A stretch of 64,000 nucleotides of DNA from Sinorhizobium chiapasense (GCF_036488675.1 NZ_CP133150.1:124001-188000), one strand, 5' to 3'; shown: positions 45,843 to 56,961, counted from the stretch's first letter. Numbers and translations are program-made. The notes: generated by a model from the letters alone, not told the origin.

Positions 45843-46429
45843 AGTTCTGGTCCGTTCCGGTCAATTATCCTGGCGGCGGGCCAGTCGGAGAACGGCCTTC
45901 CGACAGGCAGGACGATGACAAGTGGATCCTCGACGCGCGTGGGCGGCAGGTCGATACGCGCGTGCGGCAGCGTGGAGCGTACGCTGATCCCCGACATAAC
46001 AGTCACCAGACCGTGTCGGCCGAACCTCTCAATGTGCTTCCGTAGCGCGGGCCGGACGGTACCGAATGCGAATGGAACCTGAAACTCCTGCAGTGTGGGA
46101 AGCATGAAATGGATCGAGTGAGCAATCCCGAGTCCCTCAAGATCCGGACGCACCCCATAGAGGCCGAGTTCAGCCACGAGCAGGTCGACTCCGTCAACCT
46201 TGATGAAACGGCGCAGTAAGCCCATGTGGGCCGCTACACCGCTGGAATCGTAGGCGATTGCACGAAGCTCAGGTCTTGCTCCGGCCCAGCTCTGACTGCC
46301 TTCGAAGGGCTTCGCATTGAAGGCCCCGGTCGGTCCATAGGTTCTTCGAAAGAACTCAGTGAGCTCGACATGGTCGGAGAGTTGCAACTCGTTTTCCCAA
46401 CACAATTTCCACTGCACGTTAGAGCGCAT
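45839..46429 (-). CDS. nodA: Nodulation N-acyltransferase NodA
   Basis: 196 aa, the full family length. [20 protein letters not shown] at the start, [76 protein letters not shown] and the ending [10 protein letters not shown] are characteristic. NodA transfers a fatty acid to the de-N-acetylated chitin oligomer, fixing part of Nod-factor host specificity. It should act after NodB, but nodB is not intact next to it. No nod box was found in correct orientation directly upstream. Confidence 0.95.
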   Translation of the reverse strand: MRSNVQWKLCWENELQLSDHVELTEFFRRTYGPTGAFNAKPFEGSQSWAGARPELRAIAYDSSGVAAHMGLLRRFIKVDGVDLLVAELGLYGVRPDLEGLGIAHSIHFMLPTLQEFQVPFAFGTVRPALRKHIERFGRHGLVTVMSGISVRSTLPHARIDLPPTRVEDPLVIVLPVGRPFSDWPAARIIDRNGPEL

Positions 46430-46782
46430 GCAAAGACCTTTTTTGCTGTTGACAGGCCCTCATGGTCGCCAAGGACATGGGGGATCAGAACCTGCCATGA
46501 GCCGGAGGAATAGCTGGCGACACAGAGCCGCGCGCTTTTAGCGTGTTCTAATTTGCGCGTATTTCGATGACCTGCCAATCTGTGTCGAATATCTGCCAGA
46601 GCGTTGCTCAAGGCATAGCCAGGCATCGCCCTTTCTTGCCTTCTTGATCCCCTAGCGTATGTCACACGCGGCTGTTTTGTTGCCGGCGCCGCCGCTGTCG
46701 GCCGCTCGGAGCACGGTACATAATCCTCCTCCGCCGCGCCGGTCCATGAATTCGAAGCTGTAAAGCAAGGTGCGCCAGATGC
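46430..46782. other. Intergenic upstream of nodA
   Basis: No gene and no correctly oriented nod box were recognised in the ~350 bases upstream of nodA. The native nodA promoter may be lost. Confidence 0.4.
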
Positions 46783-46829
46783 ATTCGATGCGTGGATGCG
46801 TCACATCCAATCAATCGATTGCTTCATTG
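46783..46829 (+). promoter_or_regulatory. nod-box-like element oriented away from nodA
   Basis: Two ATC-N9-GAT-type half sites, ATTCGATGCGTGGAT (46783-46797, one mismatch) and ATCCAATCAATCGAT (46805-46819), are separated by seven bases, the spacing of known nod boxes. ATTGG follows. Nod boxes bind NodD and direct flavonoid-induced transcription. The order GTGGATG then ATCCAA-CAATCGATT gives rightward orientation, whereas nodA is leftward. The sequence to the right is gene debris. Confidence 0.65.
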
Positions 46830-46978
46830 GTCCGATAAAGAGTAAAAACATGGCGCTCGGACGCCGCAATCATAAGGAGAAACTGCATGGTAATCCATGG
46901 CGTGTGACAATTGGCAAGCAGTGTCGGCTCCAAGCTGGTGATCGGGCCTTGATTCTCGGCCTCATGTTCGCGTTGCAC

Positions 46979-47587
46979 TCAGAACGAGCCCTTGAGCCCG
47001 AAGGAGATCGACGTCGCCTCGAAATCCGCCGCGGCCGCGTCCTTCTTCCTGGGGAAGCGTGTGCCGTGCAAAATGTCCTCTCGTTCCGTTTTGCCGCGGT
47101 TGTGAAACACGCGATCCAACGAACCGGACAGATAGAGCGAAGTACCTGGTGTCAGCGCGTAGTTGACTGCAACAGTGGCGCCGATCGCCGGCGCCGGATC
47201 CATGTCGTCATGGTAACGGACATGATAACCCGGGCCGCCGAAGTGGTCGTCGATGTCCCTGATACCCAAGCTCAAGCCGCCCTGAAATCCCGCCGCGGAT
47301 CGTAAGATCGCCGAAGGTCTGCTTGCCGCTCAGGCTGATGTTGTAATCGACGAGCAGTTCGATGCTGCGGGCCACGCCGGGCTGCCTTCGGATCAAACCG
47401 GCCTGCTCGAGGGTGAGCACCATCTGGTGGACGGCGGGTGCGGTGACGCCGAAATAGTGTTGCAGATCTCGTTCGGCGGGCGCCCGTCCGTTGATCTGGC
47501 TGTAAGCCCAGATGAAGGCGAGGTACTGGCCCTGCTTTTCGGTGAAGCGGGGTAGTGCTGCGTCTTCCCGTCAAGTGATTGATTCAT
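46979..47587 (-). pseudogene. Winged-helix protein relic joined to outer-membrane barrel fragment
   Basis: From 47587 leftwards an initial MNQSLDGK is followed, after a frameshift, by a LexA-like winged helix (RFTEKQGQYLAFIWAYSQIN, HQMVLTLEQAGLIRRQPGVA, RSIELLVD). The frame continues into YNISLSGKQTFGDLTIRGG, shifts once more, and ends as a beta-barrel (LSLGIRDIDDHF, YALTPGTSLYLSGSLDRVF) closing with SISFGLKGSF, whose terminal Phe is typical of outer-membrane proteins. Two decayed genes appear fused by a deletion. Confidence 0.6.
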
Positions 47588-47611
47588 TTTTTCGCTTCCG
47601 GAACCTCCGCA

Positions 47612-48373
<762 letters not shown>

Positions 48374-48543
48374 ATGGCACCACTTCGTATGTGTGTGGGG
48401 CATTGACTCGGTTGCTAGCCGCCATTGAAGCTTGCGCCGGCGCACCAATGCTATCGACGCCTCAACCGATTTATTCGATATCCCGACGAGATTCTGATCT
48501 GGGTCGCGAATGTGGACGGACGTTAGTGCAAGGAATTTGAACC

Positions 48544-50229
48544 ATGTCAAAGAAGCACGGTTTCGGCCGCGGCCTGACGAATTACGGCGACGCCGACTTT
48601 GCGGTCTACCTGCGCCGCTCCTTTGCAAGATCCATGGGTATATCGCGTGAGCTCCTTGAGAGGCCGGTGGTGGGCATCGCCATGACTCCCTCTGGTTTCA
48701 ATAATTGCCACCGCACGATGCCGGAACTGGTAGAGGCGGTCTCGCGCGGCGTTCTGGCGGCGGGCGCGTTGCCGCGCCCGTTCCCGACGATCTCCCTGGG
48801 GGAAGTCTTTCTCAATCCGACGAGCATGATGTTCCGCAACCTCATGGCGATGGACACGGAGGAAATGGTCCGCGCTCAGCCGATGGACGCGGTCGTGCTC
48901 ATCGGCGGGTGCGACAAGACTGTACCGGCGCAGTTGATGGGTGCCGTTTCGGCAAATCTGCCTGCCATCCAGGTCGTGACGGGACCGATGACCACAGGCC
49001 GCCACAGAGGCGAGAGGCTCGGCGCTTGCACTGATTGCCGCCGGTTCTGGGGCAAGTTTCGTGGCGGCGAAATCGACGCGGATGAGATCGAGCTTGTGGA
49101 AAGCCGCCTCTCTGTCACGGCCGGAACTTGCGCCGTGATGGGCACGGCGAGCACGATGGCCTGCATTTCGGAGGTGCTCGGAATGAGCCTGCCAGGCACC
49201 GCAGCGATCCCGGCCGTTCATGCGGCCAGGCTTGTTGCCGCCGAGGAGGCCGGCAAAGCTGCTGTCGCACTCATCTCTCGTCCCGTTCTGCCCTCGCAGA
49301 TCGTCACGGAAAAATCAGTCGAGAACGCGTTCCGCGTACTTATGGCGCTCGGTGGATCAACCAATGCCATCATTCACCTGACCGCCATTGCCGGTCGTGC
49401 CGGCGTTCGCGTCTCAATGGATCGGCTGAACGAGATCTCCGACGAGACGCCTGTTCTCGTCGATCTCAAGCCGGTCGGCGAAGGCTACATGGAGGATTTC
49501 TATTCAGCGGGCGGGGTCGGTGCGGTCTTGCGTGAGCTTCGTCACCTGGTGCATCTGGATACGATCGATGTCGAGGGCAGGACGCTCGAGGAGCGGCTTG
49601 CCGAGCCGCTAGACTGGGTGGACCGCTTCGTCATCCGTGCCTTCAATGAACCAATTTCGTCCGTCGGCGGATTGGTCGCGCTCAAGGGCTCGCTGGCGCC
49701 AGGCGGCGCCATATTCAAGCGGGCCGCCGCAACACCCGAGCTGTTCGAGATCGAGGGTCGCGCCGTGGTCTTCACCAGCCCGGAGGACTTGAGCCAGCGC
49801 ATCGATGATCCAGACCTCGATGTGCAACCCAACGACATTCTCGTCTTGCAGAACGCAGGACCACATGGGGCGGCCATTCCCGAAGCGGGATATCTTCCGA
49901 TCCCAAAGAAGCTCGCGCGTCAGGGGGTGAAGGACATGGTGCTTATTTCCGATGCTCGAATGTCTGGAACCGCCTTTGGCACGATCGTCTTGCATGTAAC
50001 ACCCGAGGCGGCGATCGGCGGGCCATTGGCGGCGGTGCGAAACGGCGATCGTATCCGGCTTTCGGTGGCCGAAAAGCGCATTGATCTTCTGGTCGAACCC
50101 GGAGAGATCGAAAGACGTCTCGCCGACCACGTCCCGCCCCCAGTCCCGAAAAGAGGTTATGCGGCGCTCTATCGCAGATGCGTCACGCAAGCGAGTGAAG
50201 GCTGTGACTTCGACTTCCTCATGCCCTGA
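48544..50229 (+). CDS. IlvD/Edd-family dehydratase (probable sugar-acid dehydratase)
   Basis: 561 aa. Fe-S dehydratase motifs: VVLIGGCDKTVPAQLMGA, GACTDCRRFWGKF, SVTAGTCAVMGTASTMACIS, LGGSTNAIIHLTAIAGRAGV, and the C-terminal VLISDARMSGTAFGTIVLHV. Family members dehydrate dihydroxy acids or aldonic acids such as arabonate or xylonate; the sequence looks more like the sugar-acid branch than biosynthetic IlvD. AAGGA lies eight bases before ATG 48544. The gene is alone between inverted IS630 3' ends, so it was probably mobilised. Confidence 0.88.
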   Translation: MSKKHGFGRGLTNYGDADFAVYLRRSFARSMGISRELLERPVVGIAMTPSGFNNCHRTMPELVEAVSRGVLAAGALPRPFPTISLGEVFLNPTSMMFRNLMAMDTEEMVRAQPMDAVVLIGGCDKTVPAQLMGAVSANLPAIQVVTGPMTTGRHRGERLGACTDCRRFWGKFRGGEIDADEIELVESRLSVTAGTCAVMGTASTMACISEVLGMSLPGTAAIPAVHAARLVAAEEAGKAAVALISRPVLPSQIVTEKSVENAFRVLMALGGSTNAIIHLTAIAGRAGVRVSMDRLNEISDETPVLVDLKPVGEGYMEDFYSAGGVGAVLRELRHLVHLDTIDVEGRTLEERLAEPLDWVDRFVIRAFNEPISSVGGLVALKGSLAPGGAIFKRAAATPELFEIEGRAVVFTSPEDLSQRIDDPDLDVQPNDILVLQNAGPHGAAIPEAGYLPIPKKLARQGVKDMVLISDARMSGTAFGTIVLHVTPEAAIGGPLAAVRNGDRIRLSVAEKRIDLLVEPGEIERRLADHVPPPVPKRGYAALYRRCVTQASEGCDFDFLMP

Positions 50230-50275
50230 CCGCTTAGTACCGACTTCACGCGTCTCAACAGCCTCACGCTACGCG

Positions 50276-50506
50276 CTAGTACCACTACACAGAGGTTACG
50301 ACTCTTTTGCGGTTGGGTTTGGATAGGCTTTGGCGAGTTTGACGCGAGCTTGCTCGGTAGAGAACATCCATTTGATGCGAGCCCCGCTGGCGTTGCGTCG
50401 GCGTTCCCAGGCTTCGACCTCGGCCAACGAGGCGGCCGCGGCTTTCGATGCGGCGGTCGAGGCATTGGCCGCGCAGGACGCCGATTTCGATCTCGACCAT
50501 GAGATG
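50276..50506 (-). mobile_element. IS630 3'-end fragment, inverted relative to 47612-48373
   Basis: The minus strand encodes the last ~75 residues of the same transposase (NMVEIEIGVLRGQCLDRRIE in one frame, GARIKWMFSTEQARVKLAKA in another) and ends at CTAGTACCACT (50276), the inverted copy of the end at 48373. About 225 bases are shared, with a six-base insertion here. Confidence 0.85.
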
Positions 50507-50716
50507 ATTTCGACCGCCAGATCCTCGCGATCCTGCAAAGGGACAATCTCACGCCGCAAAGGAAGATCGGCGAGGCAGTCAACTTGTCGGCTCCCGCGGT
50601 GCAGCGCCGGATCAAGAGGATGACGGAAGCCGGGGTAGTTCAGGCAAATGTCGCGATCGTCGATCCGGCTGCGCTTGGCCATCCGATCACGATCTTCGTC
50701 GACGTTGAAGTCATCA
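50507..50716 (+). pseudogene. Lrp/AsnC regulator fragment
   Basis: DDFDRQILAILQRDNLTPQR, KIGEAVNLSAPAVQRRIKRM and PAALGHPITIFVDVEV form the HTH and start of the ligand domain of an Lrp/AsnC protein. The gene is cut on the left by the IS630 fragment and on the right by the IS110 relic. Confidence 0.75.
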
Positions 50717-51597
50717 TGCCACGCGGCTTTGCCACGTCGACTGCCCATCGCTTTAGCGCCGAGAACCTGGTGGCGCGGGTCAGCATGATGTGGGCTGCAT
50801 CGTAAAGGGCGTGCGTACCATCGTGTCGCCGACCCGGCTGATGCCATCGTCCAGATCCGTTCGCCTGATTGGTACTTCTTCGGCGTCAATCCGAAGTACG
50901 CGCCGACGGTCTGCGATTTTGCAAACCGACCTGGGTCATCGACCGCCGAGCGATAGGTGATCGCAACGAGCGCACCAACGCCTGGCGTGGTCATCAGTCT
51001 TTGGCAGACCCGATCCTGGCGAACGATCTTCAGCATCTCGCGATGCATTTTGGTAAACTCGGTCCAAAGCGCATGACGGGCCGGCAACATAGCGCCTATC
51101 ACGGTCTTCAACACCGGATGTCCCTCGACGAGCTCCAATATTCGTACTTCAAATCGGCCGCGGCTCACCTCGCCAACCTTCAAACCATAGCCACGCAAAA
51201 TGCCCCGAATGCTCAACTCGACGTCACGCAATTTGGCTTGCAGTAATTTACGACCCGTCAGAAGCGCTCGGACATCTTGGCAGCCGGGAGACTTCGAATG
51301 AACGGCACGATACCATCCCATTCGTAACAGTTGCGCGATGCCACGTGCATCTTTCCTGTCCGTCTTGATGATCATCGCCGACAGGGCGGCCTTCACGTGA
51401 CGGGTTTCCAGCAGGACAACATCAACGCCAGCGTTCGTCAGGCCTTCATACAGCCATTGAGACAATGGCCCTGCCTCAAGGCCGATCCGCTTCAAAGCAA
51501 GCCCCAGCGAAACAAAGTATTCGATGAGCGCATCCGGATCGCTCGCCACCTTCGTCTCGCGGATGATCTTGCCCGCCGAATCCACCAAGCACACACT
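50714..51597 (-). mobile_element. IS110-family transposase relic
   Basis: DEDD-type transposase read leftwards: VCLVDSAGKIIRETKVASDP, GLEAGPLSQWLYEGLTNAGV, TRHVKAALSAMIIKTDRKDA, LMTTPGVGALVAITYRSAVD, GAYFGLTPKKYQSGE. The C-terminal part (ISRVGDTMVRT, LTRATRFSALKRWAVDVAK) is in other frames, so at least two slips exist. The N-terminal ~15 residues are missing where it abuts the aminotransferase fragment. Inactive. Confidence 0.85.
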
Positions 51598-52212
51598 AAC
51601 GGCATCCTGCTGGTCGCGGACGAAGTGAAGGTCGGCATCGGCCGTACCGGTGTCCTGCATGCCTTCCAGAATTTCGGTATCGAGCCGGACGTGCTGGTCC
51701 TCGGCAAGGGCCTTGGCGGCGGGCTGCCCATATCCGCAGTGATTGGCCCGGAATGGCTGATGAACGATCGTGCCGCCTTCTCGTTTCAGACACTGCATGG
51801 TAATCCGGTATGCGCGGCGGTCCTGCGCACTATCGAACGCGAGAGATTGCTCAGCAACTCCTCAAAGGTTGGCTACTGCCTTAAGGAATTGCTCAATGAG
51901 CTTGCTGTACGGCAACCGGCAATCGCGGAAGTGCGCGGGATCGGCTTGGCGCTCGGAATCGGGTTGCGGGATGAAGCCTTGCCTGGAGTGACCGCTCGCG
52001 AACTGACAGCCCGCGTCGTCTATCGTGCCTTCCAGCTCGGGCTGGTCGTTTACTATGTCGGCGTCAACTCGAACGTCATCGAGATCACACCGCCGCTCAA
52101 CATCTCTCATGAGGAAGCAATGCGCGGGGTTGAAATCATCGAGCGGGCGATTGAAGACGTCGTCTCAAGCAAGATGGACTTTGGCGAGTGCCAAAAATTT
52201 GCCGGTTGGTGA
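51598..52212 (+). pseudogene. Class III aminotransferase, C-terminal part only
   Basis: About 204 codons: GILLVADEVKVGIGRTGVLH, then PDVLVLGKGLGGGLPISAVI with the PLP lysine in GKGLGGG, HGNPVCAAVLRTI, ALGIGLRDEALPGVTAREL and a normal C-terminus (SNVIEITPPLNISHEEAMRG). The N-terminal half is missing at the junction with the IS110 relic, so no active enzyme is expected. It resembles omega-amino-acid transaminases. Confidence 0.8.
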
Positions 52213-52851
52213 CAACTGCTGCGCACTGGTCGTGGCGGTCCACGAGAAGCGTTTGGCTACCTGCTCCAAACGAACGGTTCATCACGGGGCGGGTGCCAGA
52301 CTCTTCTCGACGGTCAACCAATGTGAGAAGGGCCGGGTGGATCGTGAGCGATGCGAGGCAACTATGACCGGATGTGGAATTGGCTACTCTTATATATGGC
52401 GCCGATTCCCTTCCCGTAGGCTTGATTTAGCAAACTTCTTCTTCTATTCGCGATCAGCCGATCAACTGCGTGAACTCGTGTGGAGATCACGGGATCGCAG
52501 CAACTACGCCCACATCTTCGCAGGAGCAAAAATCTTGTCAAATTGGTGGATTGCTGCGCCAGCGCGTCGGAAGTCGCCCGAAATCGCGGGCTCTCCAACG
52601 GTATTTTTCAGCTGTCCGGTCAAGCAACAAAAGATTGCCGTCGGAAAGGGGAACTTGGAGAAATATCGATGAGCCGCAATTCAAGGGGCGCATCACGCCC
52701 ACGGCCCGCAACCTTGCTGAGGCATCGAGTACGCTACGCCCAAGAAGTGAGATATGGCTGCCTCGAGATCGACCGGTTTCCGGACAGCTTCATTTCCCAG
52801 TGAGTATGGATAGTCAACCTGACCTTCAATCTGGATTTTTGAAAGACCCAC
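52213..52851. other. Intergenic, no supported gene
   Basis: About 640 bases between the aminotransferase relic and the amidase. Frames are short and unrelated to families I know. TTGGCTACTCTTATATATGG at 52380-52399 is a possible promoter-like AT-rich site. Confidence 0.35.
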
Positions 52852-54300
52852 ATGACACCTATGTCGTCCCACGCAGATGCGACAGATCTTTCGGAGCAGA
52901 TCTCGTGCAGGCAGATCACATGCGAAGAGGTCATGCGAGCCTATCTCGATCGAATCGCGCGGCTCAATCCTGCGGTCAATGCGATTGTGTCGCTGCAGCC
53001 CGAAGACGAACTGCTGGCGCAAGCGCGAAACGCTGATATGGAGCTGTCGCGCGGCGATCGACGCGGCTGGATGCATGGGTTCCCGATTGCGATCAAGGAC
53101 CTGTCCGCTACCGCCGGCATCCGCACGACGTATGGATCGCCCCTGCATGCAACTAACATGCCGGCCGAAGATGGCCTCATGGTAGAGAGGATCCGCGAGG
53201 CTGGCGCGATTATCATAGGTAAGACCAACACGCCTGAGTTTGGTCTGGGCTCTCACACCTATAATCCGATTTTTGGCATTACTCGCAACGCCTACGATCC
53301 GAATCTCAGTGCTGGAGGCTCTTCTGGCGGGGCGGCGGTCGCGCTCGCCCTGGACATGGTTCCGATCGCCGATGGTAGCGACATGATGGGGAGCCTGCGC
53401 AACCCGGCTGGCTGGAACAATGTTTTTGGCTTCCGCCCTTCGTTCGGAAGGGTGCCGAGCGCCCCAAGTCCGGATGTCTTCCTGCATCAGTTGTCGACCA
53501 ACGGACCCATGGCAAAGACTGCGCGTGATCTGGCGCGCTTCCTGGACGTCATTGCAGGCTACGCGCCGGAGGCTCCTCTGTCCTTGGCGACCGAACCGAC
53601 GAGCTTTGCCGGAGGCCTGGATCGTGACGTCAAGGACTTGCGGATCGGATGGATTGGGTCCTGGGGAGGTTACTATCCTACGGAGCATGGCGTACTGGAA
53701 CTGACGCGGGCGGGACTTGGCGCTCTCGCCGATCAGGGCGCAACGGTCGAGGACCTGACGCCCGAGTTCGAAGCAAACCGTCTGTGGGACGCTTGGCTTG
53801 TCCTCCGCCAATGGGCCGTTTCACAACGGCTGCAGCCAGTGCTTGTCAGTGACGGATCAATCGAGCTTTTGAAACCCGAAGCACGCTGGGAACTCGAGCA
53901 GGGCCTGCGACTGACCGCCGGTGACGTACATAGGGCAAGCGTGACCAGAAGCGATTGGGTGCGGTACCTCCAAAAGCTGTTCTCGCAGTTCGACGTCCTC
54001 GCCCTCCCGACAGCACAAATCTTCGCGTTTCCTGCCGAACTCACCTGGCCCAGTTCAATCAACGACCGTCCGATGGACACATATCATCGATGGATGGAAA
54101 TAGTCGTTCCGGGCAGCCTGTCCAGCCATCCCGTTGCCGCGGTTCCGGCAGGCTTCGATGGGAGCGGTCGAGCAATGGGTATTCAACTGCTTGGACGAGC
54201 GCGCGCCGACCGTGAGCTCCTGCAGATCGTCTCGTGCTTCGAACGAAATGCACCATGGGTCCGTCAAGCCCCGGCGCTTTTGGCCCACGCGTCATTGTGA
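52852..54300 (+). CDS. Amidase signature family protein
   Basis: 482 aa. Amidase signature motifs: GFPIAIKDLSATAGIRTTYG with the catalytic Lys, AGGSSGGAAVALALDMVPIA with the cis-Ser, and DGSDMMGSLRNPAGWNNVFG with the nucleophile Ser. Later LPTAQIFAFP and VPAGFDGSGRAMGIQLLG are typical. It hydrolyses an amide to acid and ammonia in the cytoplasm; substrate unknown. ATG 52852 lies close to an alternative at 52861. It is followed by a decayed M20 gene on the other strand. Confidence 0.9.
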   Translation: MTPMSSHADATDLSEQISCRQITCEEVMRAYLDRIARLNPAVNAIVSLQPEDELLAQARNADMELSRGDRRGWMHGFPIAIKDLSATAGIRTTYGSPLHATNMPAEDGLMVERIREAGAIIIGKTNTPEFGLGSHTYNPIFGITRNAYDPNLSAGGSSGGAAVALALDMVPIADGSDMMGSLRNPAGWNNVFGFRPSFGRVPSAPSPDVFLHQLSTNGPMAKTARDLARFLDVIAGYAPEAPLSLATEPTSFAGGLDRDVKDLRIGWIGSWGGYYPTEHGVLELTRAGLGALADQGATVEDLTPEFEANRLWDAWLVLRQWAVSQRLQPVLVSDGSIELLKPEARWELEQGLRLTAGDVHRASVTRSDWVRYLQKLFSQFDVLALPTAQIFAFPAELTWPSSINDRPMDTYHRWMEIVVPGSLSSHPVAAVPAGFDGSGRAMGIQLLGRARADRELLQIVSCFERNAPWVRQAPALLAHASL

Positions 54301-54450
54301 GGCAGCGGATGGCCAACTCGTGTCTGAGGTTACCGTCGGCAGTCGCTCATGGAGGTCGTTGTGCCATTCAGGGTCGATCGCCTCCTGTTGGGCGCCTTAT
54401 TGTCGAGTTCGCGCTATGGCTCGGCTTACTTAGATGAGCGCGCAAAGCCA

Positions 54451-55396
54451 TCACTTCTGGTGATCGTTCGGGCCCCATCCGCCAAGCGGAACGACCGGCG
54501 CCTCGTCTATCACAGCCAGCCACTCGCCTCCGGAGATCGTGCCGGTGATCAAGGCCATTGGGTTGTCGACGTCACGGAAATCCGCGAGGGCAGCCGGTCG
54601 CTCAGCGTTCCACTCCTGCTCAAGGTTTTTCAGATGCTCGATGGTGCGGATGGCAAATGTCGATCGCGCTTCTACCGCTCGCCGCTTCGAACGGGTGGGC
54701 CGGAACGCCTTTCACCGTGACTGCGAATTTCATGACGCCGGTATTGGCGCTCACAAGTTTCTCTCCGGTCGGTTCGGGGATCAGCACGGCGTCAGCGGTA
54801 AAGCCTCTCGCAAGCACTATCGCTGCGCCATTGCCAGTGGTCTCTTCCTCGTTCACCGATTGGAATTGAACGTCGGCTGTGAGATCGAAGCTGGCATCCG
54901 AAAGAGCATCGAGCGCAAAGAGATTTGCCGCCAAGGCCACTTCATGTCGCCGGCGCCGCGTCCGTAAAGCCAGTCCCCGTCGCGCGTTGCCCTGAAAGGC
55001 TCGGACTTCCAGCGGGCGGAAGAACCAACAGGCACCACGTCGATATGCGCGTTCAGTGCCAGCGAGCGCCCAGCTTTGACAGCCGCGCTCTTTGACCACT
55101 ACGTGCGAGTCCTTCAGATCGAACGTGCTTGGAGAAAAGGCAGCATCCTTGCCGATCAGGCTCGTGTCGATTGCAAAGCGGTGGATGTCAAAGCCGCGCT
55201 TTTCCAATGCTTGGGCAACCAGCTCCCGCACGCCGGTTTCATTGCCGCGGAGCGAAGCCGCGCCAACCAGATCGCTTGGGAAGGCGACTTCTTCGTCAAA
55301 GCGCTTTTCCACGGCTTTGACGATGCGATCGATATCGTCACCGGTGAGCCTGTACGCCTCAGATTGCTCAAGCGACCTTCTTTCACTCAGGCTCAT
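54451..55396 (-). pseudogene. M20 peptidase/ArgE-like deacylase, decayed copy
   Basis: Read leftwards in changing frames: [54 protein letters not shown] (metal His-x-Asp), [86 protein letters not shown]. There are slips near 55080, 54960 and 54665. It stops at 54451, before the last third of the family. It parallels the intact gene at 62836. Confidence 0.8.
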
Positions 55397-55528
55397 CCTC
55401 CCTGAAATCTTGTTTTGAACGGTAGCGCCACGCTCTACTGAACGTGAAACTATGAAACGATAGCAAAATGCTAGATTTTTGGAGCGTATTGCTGGAGGGA
55501 AATGCGCAATGTGATACTTGGTGGTGCT

Positions 55529-55941
55529 ATGGATGATTTGATCGGCAAATAATAGCATTGCTTCGCCTTGACGGGAGAATGCCAGTGGCCGCGATTGTGG
55601 AGGAGCTGAACACGTCGCGGGGAACGGTGCAAAAGCGCCTCGATCGGCTGATTGCAAATGGCGCGATCCGCGGATTTACGGTTCGAACCTGCGAAGAAAT
55701 TGACGAAACCGTCCTGCGCGCCACAATGAATGTGAAAACCTCAGGCAAGAAACCGGCCGCGATCATCAAAGCGTTGAACGGCCTTCCCGAGGTCGTTGCC
55801 CTCTAAGACCTTGGCGTGCGGGATTGCGTTGCGGAGCTGCGGGCAGAGAGCCTCGCAAATCTTGACTGCGCGCTCGGAGAGGTGCGCAGCATCGACGGTA
55901 TTGCAATGACGGAAACAACGATACTGCTAGGTTCCGTCTGA
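55529..55941 (+). pseudogene. Lrp/AsnC regulator, decayed copy
   Basis: ATG 55529 gives MDDL and then a frameshift within the first helix. LRLDGRMPVAAIVEELNTSR, GTVQKRLDRLIANGAIRGFT and PAAIIKALNGLPEVVAL follow, then an in-frame TAA and a small deletion, then VRDCVAELRAESLANLDCAL and the ending TETTILLGSV. It is the counterpart of the intact regulator at 62281 and is divergent from the decayed M20 gene, as in the intact pair. Confidence 0.85.
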
Positions 55942-56312
55942 GGCGCTACGGCTAGGTGGGGACTTAACCCATTCGCGATCGATTTGGTATTTGATCGGGC
56001 TCGTTGATGCCGCCAGGGGACGGTAACCGGGTTCTGCAGAACTATTGGTGGCAGAATATTGCGGGCCATGCTTGGAGCTGCGTCCGCCTGGCGGGTCGCG
56101 AGATAGGAATGCCTCAATGCCGACGCAGACTGTTCTTTGATGTCGCGACGCAGATCCCGCCTTTTGATCCGACTGCCGGAGCGCGGAGCGGATGACTGCT
56201 CAGTGGGTGGAGCCGAGGCCCTCGCAGCGGCGGTGCGGTTTGCTCCGATATTCAGTTGCACTCAGGCTGTGGTCTCGGCAACTCAATTGGCCTGGCGCTG
56301 TCCGGAGCCTGA
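55942..56312. other. Intergenic, no gene recognised
   Basis: 371 bases between the Lrp relic and the next Lrp gene (convergent). No convincing gene, terminator or repeat was seen. Confidence 0.4.
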
Positions 56313-56783
56313 CTAGACGTCGATCGGAAGGACAAAGCTCGCTTTGACGCGATCCATCACGACCATCGTCTTGAACCCCTTGATGTCGTGGTTTTCGTAG
56401 AAAAAGCGTCGGGTGAATTCTTCGTAGCCTTCCATGTCCTTCGCAGTGACGACAAGAATGAAATCCGCGTCACCAGTCACGTAGTAGCCGATCATTACCT
56501 CTCGTGTGTTGCGGATCGCTGTCTTGAAGCGGTCAATGATATCGGCGCGTTCGCGCTCCAGTGAGACCAGAACGATCACCGTGACTTGGCGGCCCACAGC
56601 CTTTGGGGAGACGATCGAGACATCCGCTTCGATGACACCTTCCGCCCTCAGCCGCTTCAGCCTCCGGTGGCAAGCCGTCGGTGACAGGTTGACCAGCTCC
56701 GCAAGCTCATCGGATGTGAGCCGGTTATTTCGCTGGACAGCGTTGAGAAGAGCGGCGTCTATTCGATCGAGTTCCTGGCTCAT
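56313..56783 (-). CDS. Lrp/AsnC-family regulator
   Basis: 156 aa from ATG 56783. HTH: LDRIDAALLNAVQRNNRLTS, ELAELVNLSPTACHRRLKRL. RAM ligand domain: VTVIVLVSLERERADIIDRF, EVMIGYYVTGDADFILVVTA, FKTMVVMDRVKASFVLPIDV. It is divergent from the aminotransferase gene at 56962, so it is likely its regulator, responding to an amino acid. The Shine-Dalgarno is weak; starts further upstream in frame are possible. Confidence 0.9.
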   Translation of the reverse strand: MSQELDRIDAALLNAVQRNNRLTSDELAELVNLSPTACHRRLKRLRAEGVIEADVSIVSPKAVGRQVTVIVLVSLERERADIIDRFKTAIRNTREVMIGYYVTGDADFILVVTAKDMEGYEEFTRRFFYENHDIKGFKTMVVMDRVKASFVLPIDV

Positions 56784-56961
56784 GTAGAATCTTGCGTCAG
56801 GCTTGTTCAGGATGCAAAATTCTTGCATAGGGCCGGCAACAATCGCCGTCAAGTGACTCCCGCTTGGCTCTACTCTCCGATCACGCCAAAGCAAGCAGGC
56901 CGGCACACGATGTGTCGAAGTCCCGTTTGCTTGAGAAGTTTCCGCCAAGAGGATCACTACC

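Noticed and set aside
50296..51798. A 500-codon minus-strand frame
   Set aside because: It joins the antisense of an aminotransferase, an IS110 relic, the antisense of an Lrp fragment and an IS630 end; not one gene.
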